64,000 bases of DNA from Rhizobium sp. P38BS-XIX (GTDB taxonomy: Bacteria; Pseudomonadota; Alphaproteobacteria; Rhizobiales; Rhizobiaceae): the NCBI RefSeq assembly GCF_012641435.1, contig NZ_JABAIJ010000015.1, positions 82,497 through 146,496 on the forward strand, read 5' to 3'. Within the stretch, counting starts at the first letter, position 1. Each line of letters opens with the position of its first letter. This document shows, one piece after another, positions 53,209 through 61,032 of this stretch. The notes below the pieces were generated by a model. That model did not search any database and was not told where the DNA came from. It was given only the letters and a program-made list of their open reading frames with translations. Both the position numbers and the translations under genes were made by a program.

Positions 53209-55212
53209 GTGACGTCTCATTTCCTGCTCGGCATCGATACGGGTGGAACCTACACCGATGCCGTTCTCTTTCATGAAACCGATGGCGTGATCGCCAAGGC
53301 GAAATCGCTGACCACACGGCACGATCTGGCCGTCGGCATTGCCGGCGCCGTCGATGCCGTGATCGCCAAGGCCAGCATTCCCGTATCGGCGATCGGGCTG
53401 GTGTCCCTGTCGACAACGCTCGCCACCAATGCCTTGGTCGAAGGGCAGGGCGGCCGCGCCGGCTTGATCATGATCGGCTTCGGTCCCGAAGATCTCAAGC
53501 GCGATGGTCTCGCCGAGGCGCTGGGATCGGATCCCGTGCTGTTCCTCCCCGGCGGCCACAACGTTCACGGCAATGAAAGCCCGCTCGATATGGCAGCATT
53601 GCAGGACGCCCTGCCGGACCTGTCGAAGTCGGTCTCATCTTTCGCTGTTGCTGGCTATTTCGCCGTGCGGAATCCGGCTCATGAAATCAGGGTGCGCGAT
53701 TGCATCCGCGAGCTATCGCATCTGCCGGTCACCTGCAGCCATGAGCTTTCGTCCAAGCTGGGCGGACCGCGCCGCGCCTTGACGACGCTGCTGAACGCCC
53801 GGCTCGTCTCGATGATCGATCGTCTCGTCGGCGCCTGCGAAGGGTTTTTGGCGACGCGCGGCATTTCCGCGCCGATGATGGTCGTCCGTGGCGATGGTGC
53901 CCTCATTTCCGCTGCCGAAGCCAAGCTGCGGCCGATCGAGACCATCCTGTCCGGTCCAGCGGCAAGCCTGGTTGGCGCCCGCTATCTCACCGGCCTCGAC
54001 AATGCTGTCGTGTCCGATATCGGCGGCACGACGACAGACGTCGCCGTCATGGAGGATGGGCGGCCGCGGCTCGATGCCGATGGTGCCGTGGTCGGCGGCT
54101 ATCGCACCATGGTCGAAGCCGTTGCCATGCGCACTTACGGACTCGGCGGCGATTCCGAAGTGAAGATTAACGATCGCGGTCTCGTCGCGGCTTTCGAGCT
54201 TGGCCCGCGCCGGCTGCTGCCATTGAGCCTTGCCGCCCATATGCATGGCGAGGCGGTATTGGAGGTTCTGGAACAGCAGCTGCGAGCGCCGCATCTTGCC
54301 CGCAATGCCGGTCGCTTTGCACTCCGCACCGGCGTGCCGGATCATCTGGCAAGCGGTCTCACGGGACCGGAGCAGGCACTGTTCGATCGGATTGGCGCAG
54401 TCCCCGTAGCGCTCGACAAGCTGTTCACCATGACATCGCAGAAGGCGACGCTGGATCGGCTTGTCGCGCGAGGCCTAGTCCATCTGAGTGGCCTGACGCC
54501 CTCGGATGCCATGCATGTGCTCGGCCGGCAGAGCCAGTGGAATTCCGAAGGCGCCCGCCTCGGATTGGCGCTGGCGATGCGGCTGAAGGATGGATCCGGC
54601 CGCGCCATCGCAGTGTCGGTCGAAGAGCTCGCCCAAAAGATCGTCGATCGTCTCACCCGACAGTCCTCGGAAGTCATTCTTGCCGCCTGTCTTGCCGAGG
54701 ATGGCGTTACGGATCTCGATCCCGCCAAATCGATCTCCATCGATCGGGCGCTTCGTCGCGTGCCGGGTATCGCCCGTTTCGCGATCTCGCTCGATCGCCC
54801 GCTGGTCGGGCTCGGTGCGTCCGCGCCGGTTTACTATCCCGCGATCGCGGAAATGCTCGCGACCGAGAGCGCCATCCCGGATGATTCGGACGTTGCCAAC
54901 GCCGTTGGCGCGGTGGTCGGACAGGTGCGAACCAGCGCCATCGTCTTCGTGACCATGCCGGAGGATGGCATCTATGTGCTGAACGGTGCCGGTGAAACGT
55001 TGCGCTTTGTCGATGAAGACAAGAGTTTCGCCGATGCCCGGGCACGCGCCATCGAAGCGGCAATGGCCCAGGCGCGACTCAACGGCGCGGTGGACCTCGT
55101 CGTGGCGGTCGACGAGCAGGTGGATGCGCCGGAAGTCGAGGGCAATCGCAAGCTGATCGAGGCGCGTTTCATCGCCACGGCCAGCGGCCGCCCGCGCATT
55201 GCGGCAAATTGA
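53209..55212 (+). CDS. Hydantoinase/oxoprolinase-family protein (HyuA type)
   Basis: The roughly 667-residue protein begins with an ASKHA-type ATP-binding part, FLLGIDTGGTYTDAVLF, followed by SLSTTLATNALVEGQGG and the second phosphate loop SDIGGTTTDVAVMEDGRP, then MRTYGLGGDSEVKI. This is the HyuA fold (ATP-dependent hydantoinase or 5-oxoprolinase). No hyuB-type partner is adjacent, unlike in full hydantoinase or acetone carboxylase clusters. The GTG at 53209 is the most likely start; a TTG lies 24 codons up. It follows the P450 gene by about 90 bases in the same direction. Confidence 0.87.
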   Translation: MTSHFLLGIDTGGTYTDAVLFHETDGVIAKAKSLTTRHDLAVGIAGAVDAVIAKASIPVSAIGLVSLSTTLATNALVEGQGGRAGLIMIGFGPEDLKRDGLAEALGSDPVLFLPGGHNVHGNESPLDMAALQDALPDLSKSVSSFAVAGYFAVRNPAHEIRVRDCIRELSHLPVTCSHELSSKLGGPRRALTTLLNARLVSMIDRLVGACEGFLATRGISAPMMVVRGDGALISAAEAKLRPIETILSGPAASLVGARYLTGLDNAVVSDIGGTTTDVAVMEDGRPRLDADGAVVGGYRTMVEAVAMRTYGLGGDSEVKINDRGLVAAFELGPRRLLPLSLAAHMHGEAVLEVLEQQLRAPHLARNAGRFALRTGVPDHLASGLTGPEQALFDRIGAVPVALDKLFTMTSQKATLDRLVARGLVHLSGLTPSDAMHVLGRQSQWNSEGARLGLALAMRLKDGSGRAIAVSVEELAQKIVDRLTRQSSEVILAACLAEDGVTDLDPAKSISIDRALRRVPGIARFAISLDRPLVGLGASAPVYYPAIAEMLATESAIPDDSDVANAVGAVVGQVRTSAIVFVTMPEDGIYVLNGAGETLRFVDEDKSFADARARAIEAAMAQARLNGAVDLVVAVDEQVDAPEVEGNRKLIEARFIATASGRPRIAAN

Positions 55213-55330
55213 TTCTTTCCATCAGTGCATAAATCTTTCGAACTATTTCCAAATTGACGAGAGCGTAACCATCGGCAAAGTGGCAGCATGTGAAAGATGA
55301 GCCGTGAAACGGACTTGAGGAGTAGTTGGC

Positions 55331-57499
55331 ATGAGCCGCATTGAGAAAAACGGGCTGCAGATCGAATCGGTGCTGTATGATTTCCTGGTCAAGGATGCGC
55401 TTCCAGGATCGGGTGTCGATGCCGACAGCTTCTTTGCCGGCTTCTCCAAGATCGTTCACGACCTCGCACCCAGGAACCGCGAGTTGCTCGCCAAGCGTGA
55501 CCGCATGCAGCAAGCGCTCGACGACTGGTATCGCAAGAATGGCGCGCCTGTCGATCTCGCCGCCTACGAGGCTTTCCTTCGCGAGATCGGCTATATCGTG
55601 CCGGAAGGCCCAGCCTTCACGATCTCGACCACCAATGTTGATCCGGAAATATCCGAGATCGCCGGCCCGCAGCTTGTCGTTCCGGTCATGAACGCGCGCT
55701 ATGCCTTGAATGCCGCCAATGCCCGGTGGGGATCGCTCTACGATGCGCTCTACGGCACCGATGCCATTGCCGAGACCGATGGCGCCGAAAAAGGCAGGGG
55801 CTATAACCCCAAGCGTGGCGAGAAGGTCATTGCCTGGGTCCGTGATTTCCTTGATTCGGCCGTGCCGCTTGATGGCGCAAGCTGGAAGGACGTCACCAAT
55901 CTCGCCGTAAAGAACGGCGCCCTGACGATCACCACGAAGGATGGCGCCGCAAAACTGACAGAGGCTGATCATTTCGCCTGTTATCTCGGCGATGCCACCA
56001 GCCCCTCGCATGTCCTGTTGAAGCAGAACGGCATCCATATTGAAATCGTCATCGACGCCGGCACAGAGATCGGCAAGGCCGATCCCGCTGGCATTTCCGA
56101 TGTTCGCCTGGAATCGGCGATCACGACGATCATGGACTGCGAGGATTCGATCGCCGCCGTCGATGCCGAGGACAAGACGGAGGTCTACCGCAACTGGCTC
56201 GGCCTGATGAAGGGCGATCTGACCGAGGAAGTCGCCAAGGGCGGCAAGACCTTCACGCGCCGGCTGAACCCCGATGTCACCTACACCGCGCCGGATGGCA
56301 GCACCTTCGATCTGCATTGCCGTTCGCTCATGCTCGTGCGCAATGTCGGTCACCTGATGACCAATCCGGCCATTCTCGACCGGGATGGCAACGAGGTGCC
56401 GGAAGGCATCATGGACGCCGTCATCACCGGCCTGATCGCGCTCTACGATATCGGTCCGAACGGGCGTCGCCAAAATTCACGCGCGGGTTCGATGTATGTC
56501 GTCAAGCCGAAGATGCACGGACCGGAAGAAGTCGCCTTCGCGGTCGATATCTTCACGCGCGTCGAAGACCTGCTTGGGATGGCGCGCAACACCATGAAGA
56601 TGGGCATCATGGATGAGGAGCGCCGCACGACGGTCAACCTCAAGGAGGCGATCCGCGCCGCACGTGAGCGCGTAGTCTTCATCAACACCGGCTTCCTCGA
56701 TCGCACCGGCGATGAAATCCACACCTCCATGGAAGCCGGCCCGATGATCCGCAAGGGTGACATGAAGCAGGCGGCCTGGATTGCGGCCTATGAGAACTGG
56801 AACGTCGATATCGGCCTCGAATGCGGCCTCTCCGGCCATGCGCAGATCGGCAAGGGCATGTGGGCCATGCCGGATCTGATGGCGGCCATGCTCGAGCAGA
56901 AGATCGCCCATCCGAAGGCCGGCGCCAACACGGCCTGGGTGCCGTCGCCGACCGCCGCGACGCTGCATGCTACCCACTATCATCGCGTCAACGTTGCCGA
57001 TGTGCAGAAGAGCCTGAAAAGCCGTGGCCGCGCCAAGCTTTCCGATATCCTCTCCGTACCGGTCGCCTCACGGCCAAACTGGACGCCGGAGGAAATCCAG
57101 CGCGAGATCGACAATAATAGCCAGGGCATTCTCGGCTACGTCGTTCGCTGGGTCGATCAGGGCGTGGGCTGCTCCAAGGTGCCTGACATCAACAATGTCG
57201 GCCTCATGGAAGACCGGGCCACGCTGCGCATCTCTGCCCAGCACATGGCGAACTGGCTGCACCACAAGGTCATCAGCGAAGCGCAGATTCTGGAGACGAT
57301 GAAGCGCATGGCCGCCGTGGTCGACCAGCAGAACGCTGGCGATGCCAACTACATCGCCATGGCTGGCAATTTTGATAGTTCGTTTGCGTTTCAGGCTGCT
57401 CTCGATCTCGTGCTCAAGGGACGCGAGCAGCCGAATGGTTACACCGAACCGGTCCTGCATCGCCGCCGTATTGAGCTGAAGGCAAAACAGGCGGGGTGA
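55331..57499 (+). CDS. glcB: Malate synthase G
   Basis: Malate synthase G condenses glyoxylate with acetyl-CoA to malate, for growth on C2 compounds or glycolate. The 722-residue monomeric form is clear by length and by motifs: TVDP-like STTNVDPEISEIAGPQ, the magnesium/glyoxylate site TTIMDCEDSIAAVDAEDK, RLNPDVTYTAPDG, VFINTGFLDRTGDEIHTSMEAG and the C-terminal WLHHKVISEAQI. The good ribosome site GGAG lies ten bases before the ATG. Transcribed in the same direction as the hydantoinase-like gene, about 118 bases after. Confidence 0.98.
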   Translation: MSRIEKNGLQIESVLYDFLVKDALPGSGVDADSFFAGFSKIVHDLAPRNRELLAKRDRMQQALDDWYRKNGAPVDLAAYEAFLREIGYIVPEGPAFTISTTNVDPEISEIAGPQLVVPVMNARYALNAANARWGSLYDALYGTDAIAETDGAEKGRGYNPKRGEKVIAWVRDFLDSAVPLDGASWKDVTNLAVKNGALTITTKDGAAKLTEADHFACYLGDATSPSHVLLKQNGIHIEIVIDAGTEIGKADPAGISDVRLESAITTIMDCEDSIAAVDAEDKTEVYRNWLGLMKGDLTEEVAKGGKTFTRRLNPDVTYTAPDGSTFDLHCRSLMLVRNVGHLMTNPAILDRDGNEVPEGIMDAVITGLIALYDIGPNGRRQNSRAGSMYVVKPKMHGPEEVAFAVDIFTRVEDLLGMARNTMKMGIMDEERRTTVNLKEAIRAARERVVFINTGFLDRTGDEIHTSMEAGPMIRKGDMKQAAWIAAYENWNVDIGLECGLSGHAQIGKGMWAMPDLMAAMLEQKIAHPKAGANTAWVPSPTAATLHATHYHRVNVADVQKSLKSRGRAKLSDILSVPVASRPNWTPEEIQREIDNNSQGILGYVVRWVDQGVGCSKVPDINNVGLMEDRATLRISAQHMANWLHHKVISEAQILETMKRMAAVVDQQNAGDANYIAMAGNFDSSFAFQAALDLVLKGREQPNGYTEPVLHRRRIELKAKQAG

Positions 57500-57628
57500 G
57501 CTTCACCCGCTCTCGTGGTTCGAGCCGCGCGCGCCTTCAAGGAGCTACGCATCTCACCCTCAGGTGCGGGAGCCCTGAGGGGCTGGAGTTTCCAAGGACG
57601 GGGATAGCCCCGGGCTATGACCAGCAAC
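57500..57628. other. Downstream stretch after glcB with two small palindromes
   Basis: CCCTCAG...CTGAGGG (57557-57581) and ATAGCCC-C-GGGCTAT (57604-57618) lie in this 129-base space. The segment TCGTGGTTCGAGCCGCGCGCG resembles the start of a common rhizobial intergenic element (quoted in part), perhaps a decayed copy. No gene is visible. Confidence 0.4.
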
Positions 57629-57664
57629 AAAAAGGCCGCCGGATCGTTATCCGGCGGCCTTTTT
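57629..57664. terminator. Bidirectional terminator between glcB and the L,D-transpeptidase gene
   Basis: AAAAAGGCCGCCGGAT pairs perfectly with its complement around a 4-base loop (16-bp stem); the A and T runs give U-tracts for both convergent genes. Confidence 0.92.
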
Positions 57665-57683
57665 CAATCCGAATATCCAGCGA

Positions 57684-58358
57684 TTACTGGATAACGATAA
57701 CCTTGGTGCTGCGGCCCGGAAGAACGCGGCTGTAGAGATCGATCACGTCCTGATTGATCAGGCGGATGCAGCCGGAGGAGGCAGCCGTGCCGATGGACGC
57801 CCATTCCGGCGTGCCGTGCAGGCGGAACAGCGTGTCCTGGCCCTTCTCGTTATAGAGATACATGGCGCGTGCGCCGAGCGGGTTGGAGAGGCCCGGGTTC
57901 ATGCCGCCATCGACATACTTGGCGATTTCCGGACGGCGGACAGCCATTTCCTTCGGTGGGTGCCAGTTCGGCCATTCCTGCTTCCAGGCGACGTAAGCCG
58001 TGCCGGACCAGGAGAAGCCCTGCTTGCCGACGCCGATGCCGTAACGCATCGCTTCGCCGTTGCCGAGGATGTAATAGAGATGACGCTCGCGCGTATTGAC
58101 GATGATCGTGCCTTCAGCCTCATCCGTCTTGTACTCGACGATCTGGCGGCGGAACTGCGGCTTCACCTTCTGGATCGGGATCGCCGGAAGTTGAAAACCG
58201 TTGTCGCTGGTCACACCATAATCGCCATCAAAGGTCTTGATGGTGTCGGTGGCCGAATTTGCGGTTGCGGCCGGCGCTGCTGCGGCGGTGGTGGCATAGC
58301 CAGCCGATGCGAGCATTGCGACAAGGCCGAGTGCAGTCATAGCATTACGGATGCGCAT
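57684..58358 (-). CDS. L,D-transpeptidase (YkuD domain)
   Basis: A secreted peptidoglycan cross-linking enzyme or lipoprotein-attaching enzyme. The 224-residue protein has a signal peptide (residues 1-27, ending around TTAAAAP) and a YkuD catalytic domain with TIIVNTRERHLYYIL at its start, RLHGTPEWASIG (His) and the nucleophile motif AASSGCIRLINQD (Cys197). The ATG at 58358 is preferred to an upstream one because it places the signal peptide correctly. Its target (3-3 cross-links or beta-barrel anchoring, as found in rhizobia) cannot be told from sequence. Strongly terminated on its 3' side. Confidence 0.93.
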   Translation of the reverse strand: MRIRNAMTALGLVAMLASAGYATTAAAAPAATANSATDTIKTFDGDYGVTSDNGFQLPAIPIQKVKPQFRRQIVEYKTDEAEGTIIVNTRERHLYYILGNGEAMRYGIGVGKQGFSWSGTAYVAWKQEWPNWHPPKEMAVRRPEIAKYVDGGMNPGLSNPLGARAMYLYNEKGQDTLFRLHGTPEWASIGTAASSGCIRLINQDVIDLYSRVLPGRSTKVIVIQ

Positions 58359-58539
58359 GGAAGTCTCTTGAATTTTCGTGGCGGGGAACGGGATGGTTAT
58401 CAACCATCGTTGTCTACAGTTTATTTTCCATTAAACTAAACTTTGCAAGCTGCTGCGGCGCTACAAAATAGCTCCGCCGCGCAAATTAAGGGGACATGGC
58501 TTTTTTGCAACAATGCTTGCCCTGTCCTTGAGGCAATTC

Positions 58540-59028
58540 ATGACGATTTTGAACGTTTACAATAACAATCCGTTAATAGATGGCCGCCAGTCGGAGCGGG
58601 CCATGCTTGTACGCAAGGGCGTGCAACTATTACTGCACGATATGCGCCATTCCGTACTACCGGAGCTACCGCTCGCCAGCGGCCGCAGGGCCGATCTCAT
58701 GACGTTGTCGGAAAAGGGCGAGATTTGGATCATCGAGATCAAGACCTCGATCGAGGATTTTCGCGTCGATCGCAAATGGCCCGAATACCGGCAGCATTGC
58801 GACCGGCTGTTCTTTGCGACGCATAAGGACGTGCCGCTGGATATCTTCCCGGAGGAATGCGGTCTATTCCTGTCGGATGGTTACGGCGCTCACATGATCC
58901 GCGAGGCGCCGGAGCATCGTCTGCCGCCGGCCACCCGCAAATCCGTGACTTTGAGTTTTTCTCGCGCTGCCGCCCAACGCCTGATGATGGCCGAATGGGC
59001 GACGGGAAAATCTTTCGCGCCGGAATGA
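58540..59028 (+). CDS. mmcB: MmcB-family DNA repair nuclease
   Basis: MmcB was named in Caulobacter for a role in resistance to mitomycin C. The 162-residue protein has a PD-(D/E)XK-like site: GRRADLMTLSEKGEIWIIEIKTS, i.e. an Asp, then EIK, followed by WPEYRQHCDRLFFAT. The ATG at 58540 has GAGG six bases upstream; an upstream ATG at 58513 is less likely. It is divergent from the L,D-transpeptidase gene and converges on actR with one base between. Confidence 0.87.
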   Translation: MTILNVYNNNPLIDGRQSERAMLVRKGVQLLLHDMRHSVLPELPLASGRRADLMTLSEKGEIWIIEIKTSIEDFRVDRKWPEYRQHCDRLFFATHKDVPLDIFPEECGLFLSDGYGAHMIREAPEHRLPPATRKSVTLSFSRAAAQRLMMAEWATGKSFAPE

Positions 59029-59029
59029 T

Positions 59030-59617
59030 CTACTTCGGCGCGCGCTTGGCGAGAATGCGCTGCAGCGTCCGGCGATGCATGTTGAGGCGGCGAGCCGTCT
59101 CGGACACGTTGCGCTCGCACATTTCGTAGACGCGCTGAATATGCTCCCAGCGGACGCGATCCGCCGACATGGGGTTTTCGGGAACTTCCGCCTTTTCGCC
59201 GGGGCGCTGGGTCAGCGCAGCAAACACGTCGTCAGCATCCGCTGGCTTTGCCAGATAGTCGAGCGCGCCGAGCTTCACGGCGGTGACAGCCGTCGCGATG
59301 TTGCCGTATCCGGTCAGGACGACGATATGCGTGTCGTCGCGCTTCTGTCTGATGGCTTCGATGACATCGAGGCCGTTGCCGTCGCCAAGCCGCAGGTCAA
59401 CCACGGCATATTGCGGCGGATTGGCCTTGGTCTTGGCAACACCTTCCGCCACCGATTCCGCCGTCTCGACCATGAAGCCGCGGGTTTCCATTGCGCGGGC
59501 CAGCCGGCGCAGAAAGGGGCCGTCGTCATCGACGATCAGCAATGTCGCATCCGCGCCGATATGGGCTGCGGCGTCCTTGTCCCCGGCATGCGGGGCAGCG
59601 ATCTCTTTATCCGTCAT
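59030..59617 (-). CDS. actR: Redox-response regulator ActR (RegA/PrrA family)
   Basis: ActR is the DNA-binding partner of ActS, controlling respiratory, acid-tolerance and fixation genes. The 195-residue protein has a receiver domain with LLIVDDDGPFLRRLARAM, Asp74 in YAVVDLRLGDGNGLDV, VLTGYGNIATAVTAVKLGALDYL (quoted in part; the GYGNIATAV motif is typical of RegA), and a Fis-type helix-turn-helix at the C-terminus, NVSETARRLNMHRRTLQRIL. Encoded 75 bases after actS. Confidence 0.96.
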   Translation of the reverse strand: MTDKEIAAPHAGDKDAAAHIGADATLLIVDDDGPFLRRLARAMETRGFMVETAESVAEGVAKTKANPPQYAVVDLRLGDGNGLDVIEAIRQKRDDTHIVVLTGYGNIATAVTAVKLGALDYLAKPADADDVFAALTQRPGEKAEVPENPMSADRVRWEHIQRVYEMCERNVSETARRLNMHRRTLQRILAKRAPK

Positions 59618-59692
59618 TCTATCTTCTATCCCGGCGACCTTCCGCCTGCATATTCTACCGATTTTGACGAAGGTTGTTGTAAGCCGTGAAAA

Positions 59693-61030
59693 TCATTTTG
59701 TCGAATTACTGTCGATCAACACGCGCGGCCATTCGACGCGGACGCGGGCACCCGGCGTTTCCGGATCTCGGTTGCTGAAGGAAAGCGTGCCGCCGGAACG
59801 TTCCAGCAGGGTCTTCGCGATAAAAAGGCCAAGGCCGAGGCCGCCGGCCGTATCGTCGCGTTGGCGCGATGTGACATAGGGTTCGCCGATCCGCGCCAGT
59901 ATTTCCGGCGAATAGCCGTTGCCGTCATCCTCTATGGCGATGATCAATTTTTCGACCGTATATTCCACGGTGACGGTCACGGTCTTGCGGGCATAGTCGA
60001 CGGCGTTCTCGATGAGATTGCCAAGCCCATACATGATGCCGGCATTGCGGTTGAGAACCGGCTCGCCGGCTCGCGGGCTCTTTTCGATCAGCTCAAGCGC
60101 GATTCCAAACTCGCGGTGCGGCGCGATGATCTCCTCCATCATCGAAGAGAGCGTCAGCCGGCGCATATGTGCTTCGTCTTCCGAAGAGAGGGTCGTCAGC
60201 CGGCGAAGGATATCGCGGCACCGTTCGCTCTGGCTGCGCAGCAGCGCCACGTCCTCGCGGAAGCGATCGTCCTCGCGCAACTCGCGCTCCATCTCCTTGG
60301 CGACGACGCTGATGGTGGCGAGCGGCGTGCCCAGCTCGTGTGCCGCCGCCGCGGCAAGTCCATCCAGCTGCGACAGGTGTTTCTCACGCTGCAGCACCAA
60401 CTCGGTCGCCGACAGCGCATCGGCGAGCTGCGAGGCCTCCATGGAGACGCGATAGGCATAGAAGGCGGCAAAGGCCATGGTCGAGGCGATCGAGCACCAG
60501 ACGCCAAGCTGCATGACGCTGTGCACGCTGACCGAGATCCCCTCGTACCAGGGCAGAGGGAAAGGGGAAAAGGCAAGGCCGGTAATGCAGATCATCGCCA
60601 AACCGATCAGCGGCATGCTGTAACGGATCGGCTGCGAGGCGAAGGAGATGATCACAGGCACGCAAACCAGCACCGAGAAAGGATTGGTCAGGCCGCCGGT
60701 GATCAACAGCAATCCGCACAGCTGCAGCAGATCGAGGCCGAGCAGCGCAAAGGCCGCCGGCGGCTCAAGCCGGTGAGTCGGCGGGAAACGCAAGGTCAGG
60801 AAGAAATTGATCCAGGCGAGGCATGCAATCAACACACAGCACGGCATGAGCGGCATGGGGAATTTCAGCCAGAAGGCAACGATCATCACCGTTGCCGTTT
60901 GCCCGGCGACCGCAAGCCAGCGCAGACGCACCAGTGTCTGCAGGCGAAGCCGCCGGCGGCTGTGATGGTCGTCCTGCGCCTTGATCTCGGCTTCCGATAG
61001 CTTTTCCAGCCCTCTGAAGAAGCGTGCCAT
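59693..61030 (-). CDS. actS: Redox sensor histidine kinase ActS (RegB/PrrB family)
   Basis: ActS is a membrane sensor of the quinone pool. The 445-residue protein has about six hydrophobic helices in residues 35-195, the ubiquinone-binding heptapeptide GGLTNPF (112-118) characteristic of RegB, and a kinase domain with LAAAAAHELGTPLATI (His231), a conserved cysteine in SERCRDILRRL (Cys271, the position of the redox-active cysteine of RegB), and the ATP-binding motifs NLIENAVDYA, EDDGNGYSPE and GGLGLGLFIAKTL. It is the first gene of actS-actR. Confidence 0.96.
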   Translation of the reverse strand: MARFFRGLEKLSEAEIKAQDDHHSRRRLRLQTLVRLRWLAVAGQTATVMIVAFWLKFPMPLMPCCVLIACLAWINFFLTLRFPPTHRLEPPAAFALLGLDLLQLCGLLLITGGLTNPFSVLVCVPVIISFASQPIRYSMPLIGLAMICITGLAFSPFPLPWYEGISVSVHSVMQLGVWCSIASTMAFAAFYAYRVSMEASQLADALSATELVLQREKHLSQLDGLAAAAAHELGTPLATISVVAKEMERELREDDRFREDVALLRSQSERCRDILRRLTTLSSEDEAHMRRLTLSSMMEEIIAPHREFGIALELIEKSPRAGEPVLNRNAGIMYGLGNLIENAVDYARKTVTVTVEYTVEKLIIAIEDDGNGYSPEILARIGEPYVTSRQRDDTAGGLGLGLFIAKTLLERSGGTLSFSNRDPETPGARVRVEWPRVLIDSNSTK

Positions 61031-61032
61031 CG

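Noticed and set aside
59030..61030. ActSR as a FixLJ-type oxygen sensor pair
   Set aside because: The sensor has the RegB quinone heptapeptide GGLTNPF and no heme PAS domain; the regulator has a Fis-type HTH, not the FixJ/LuxR type.
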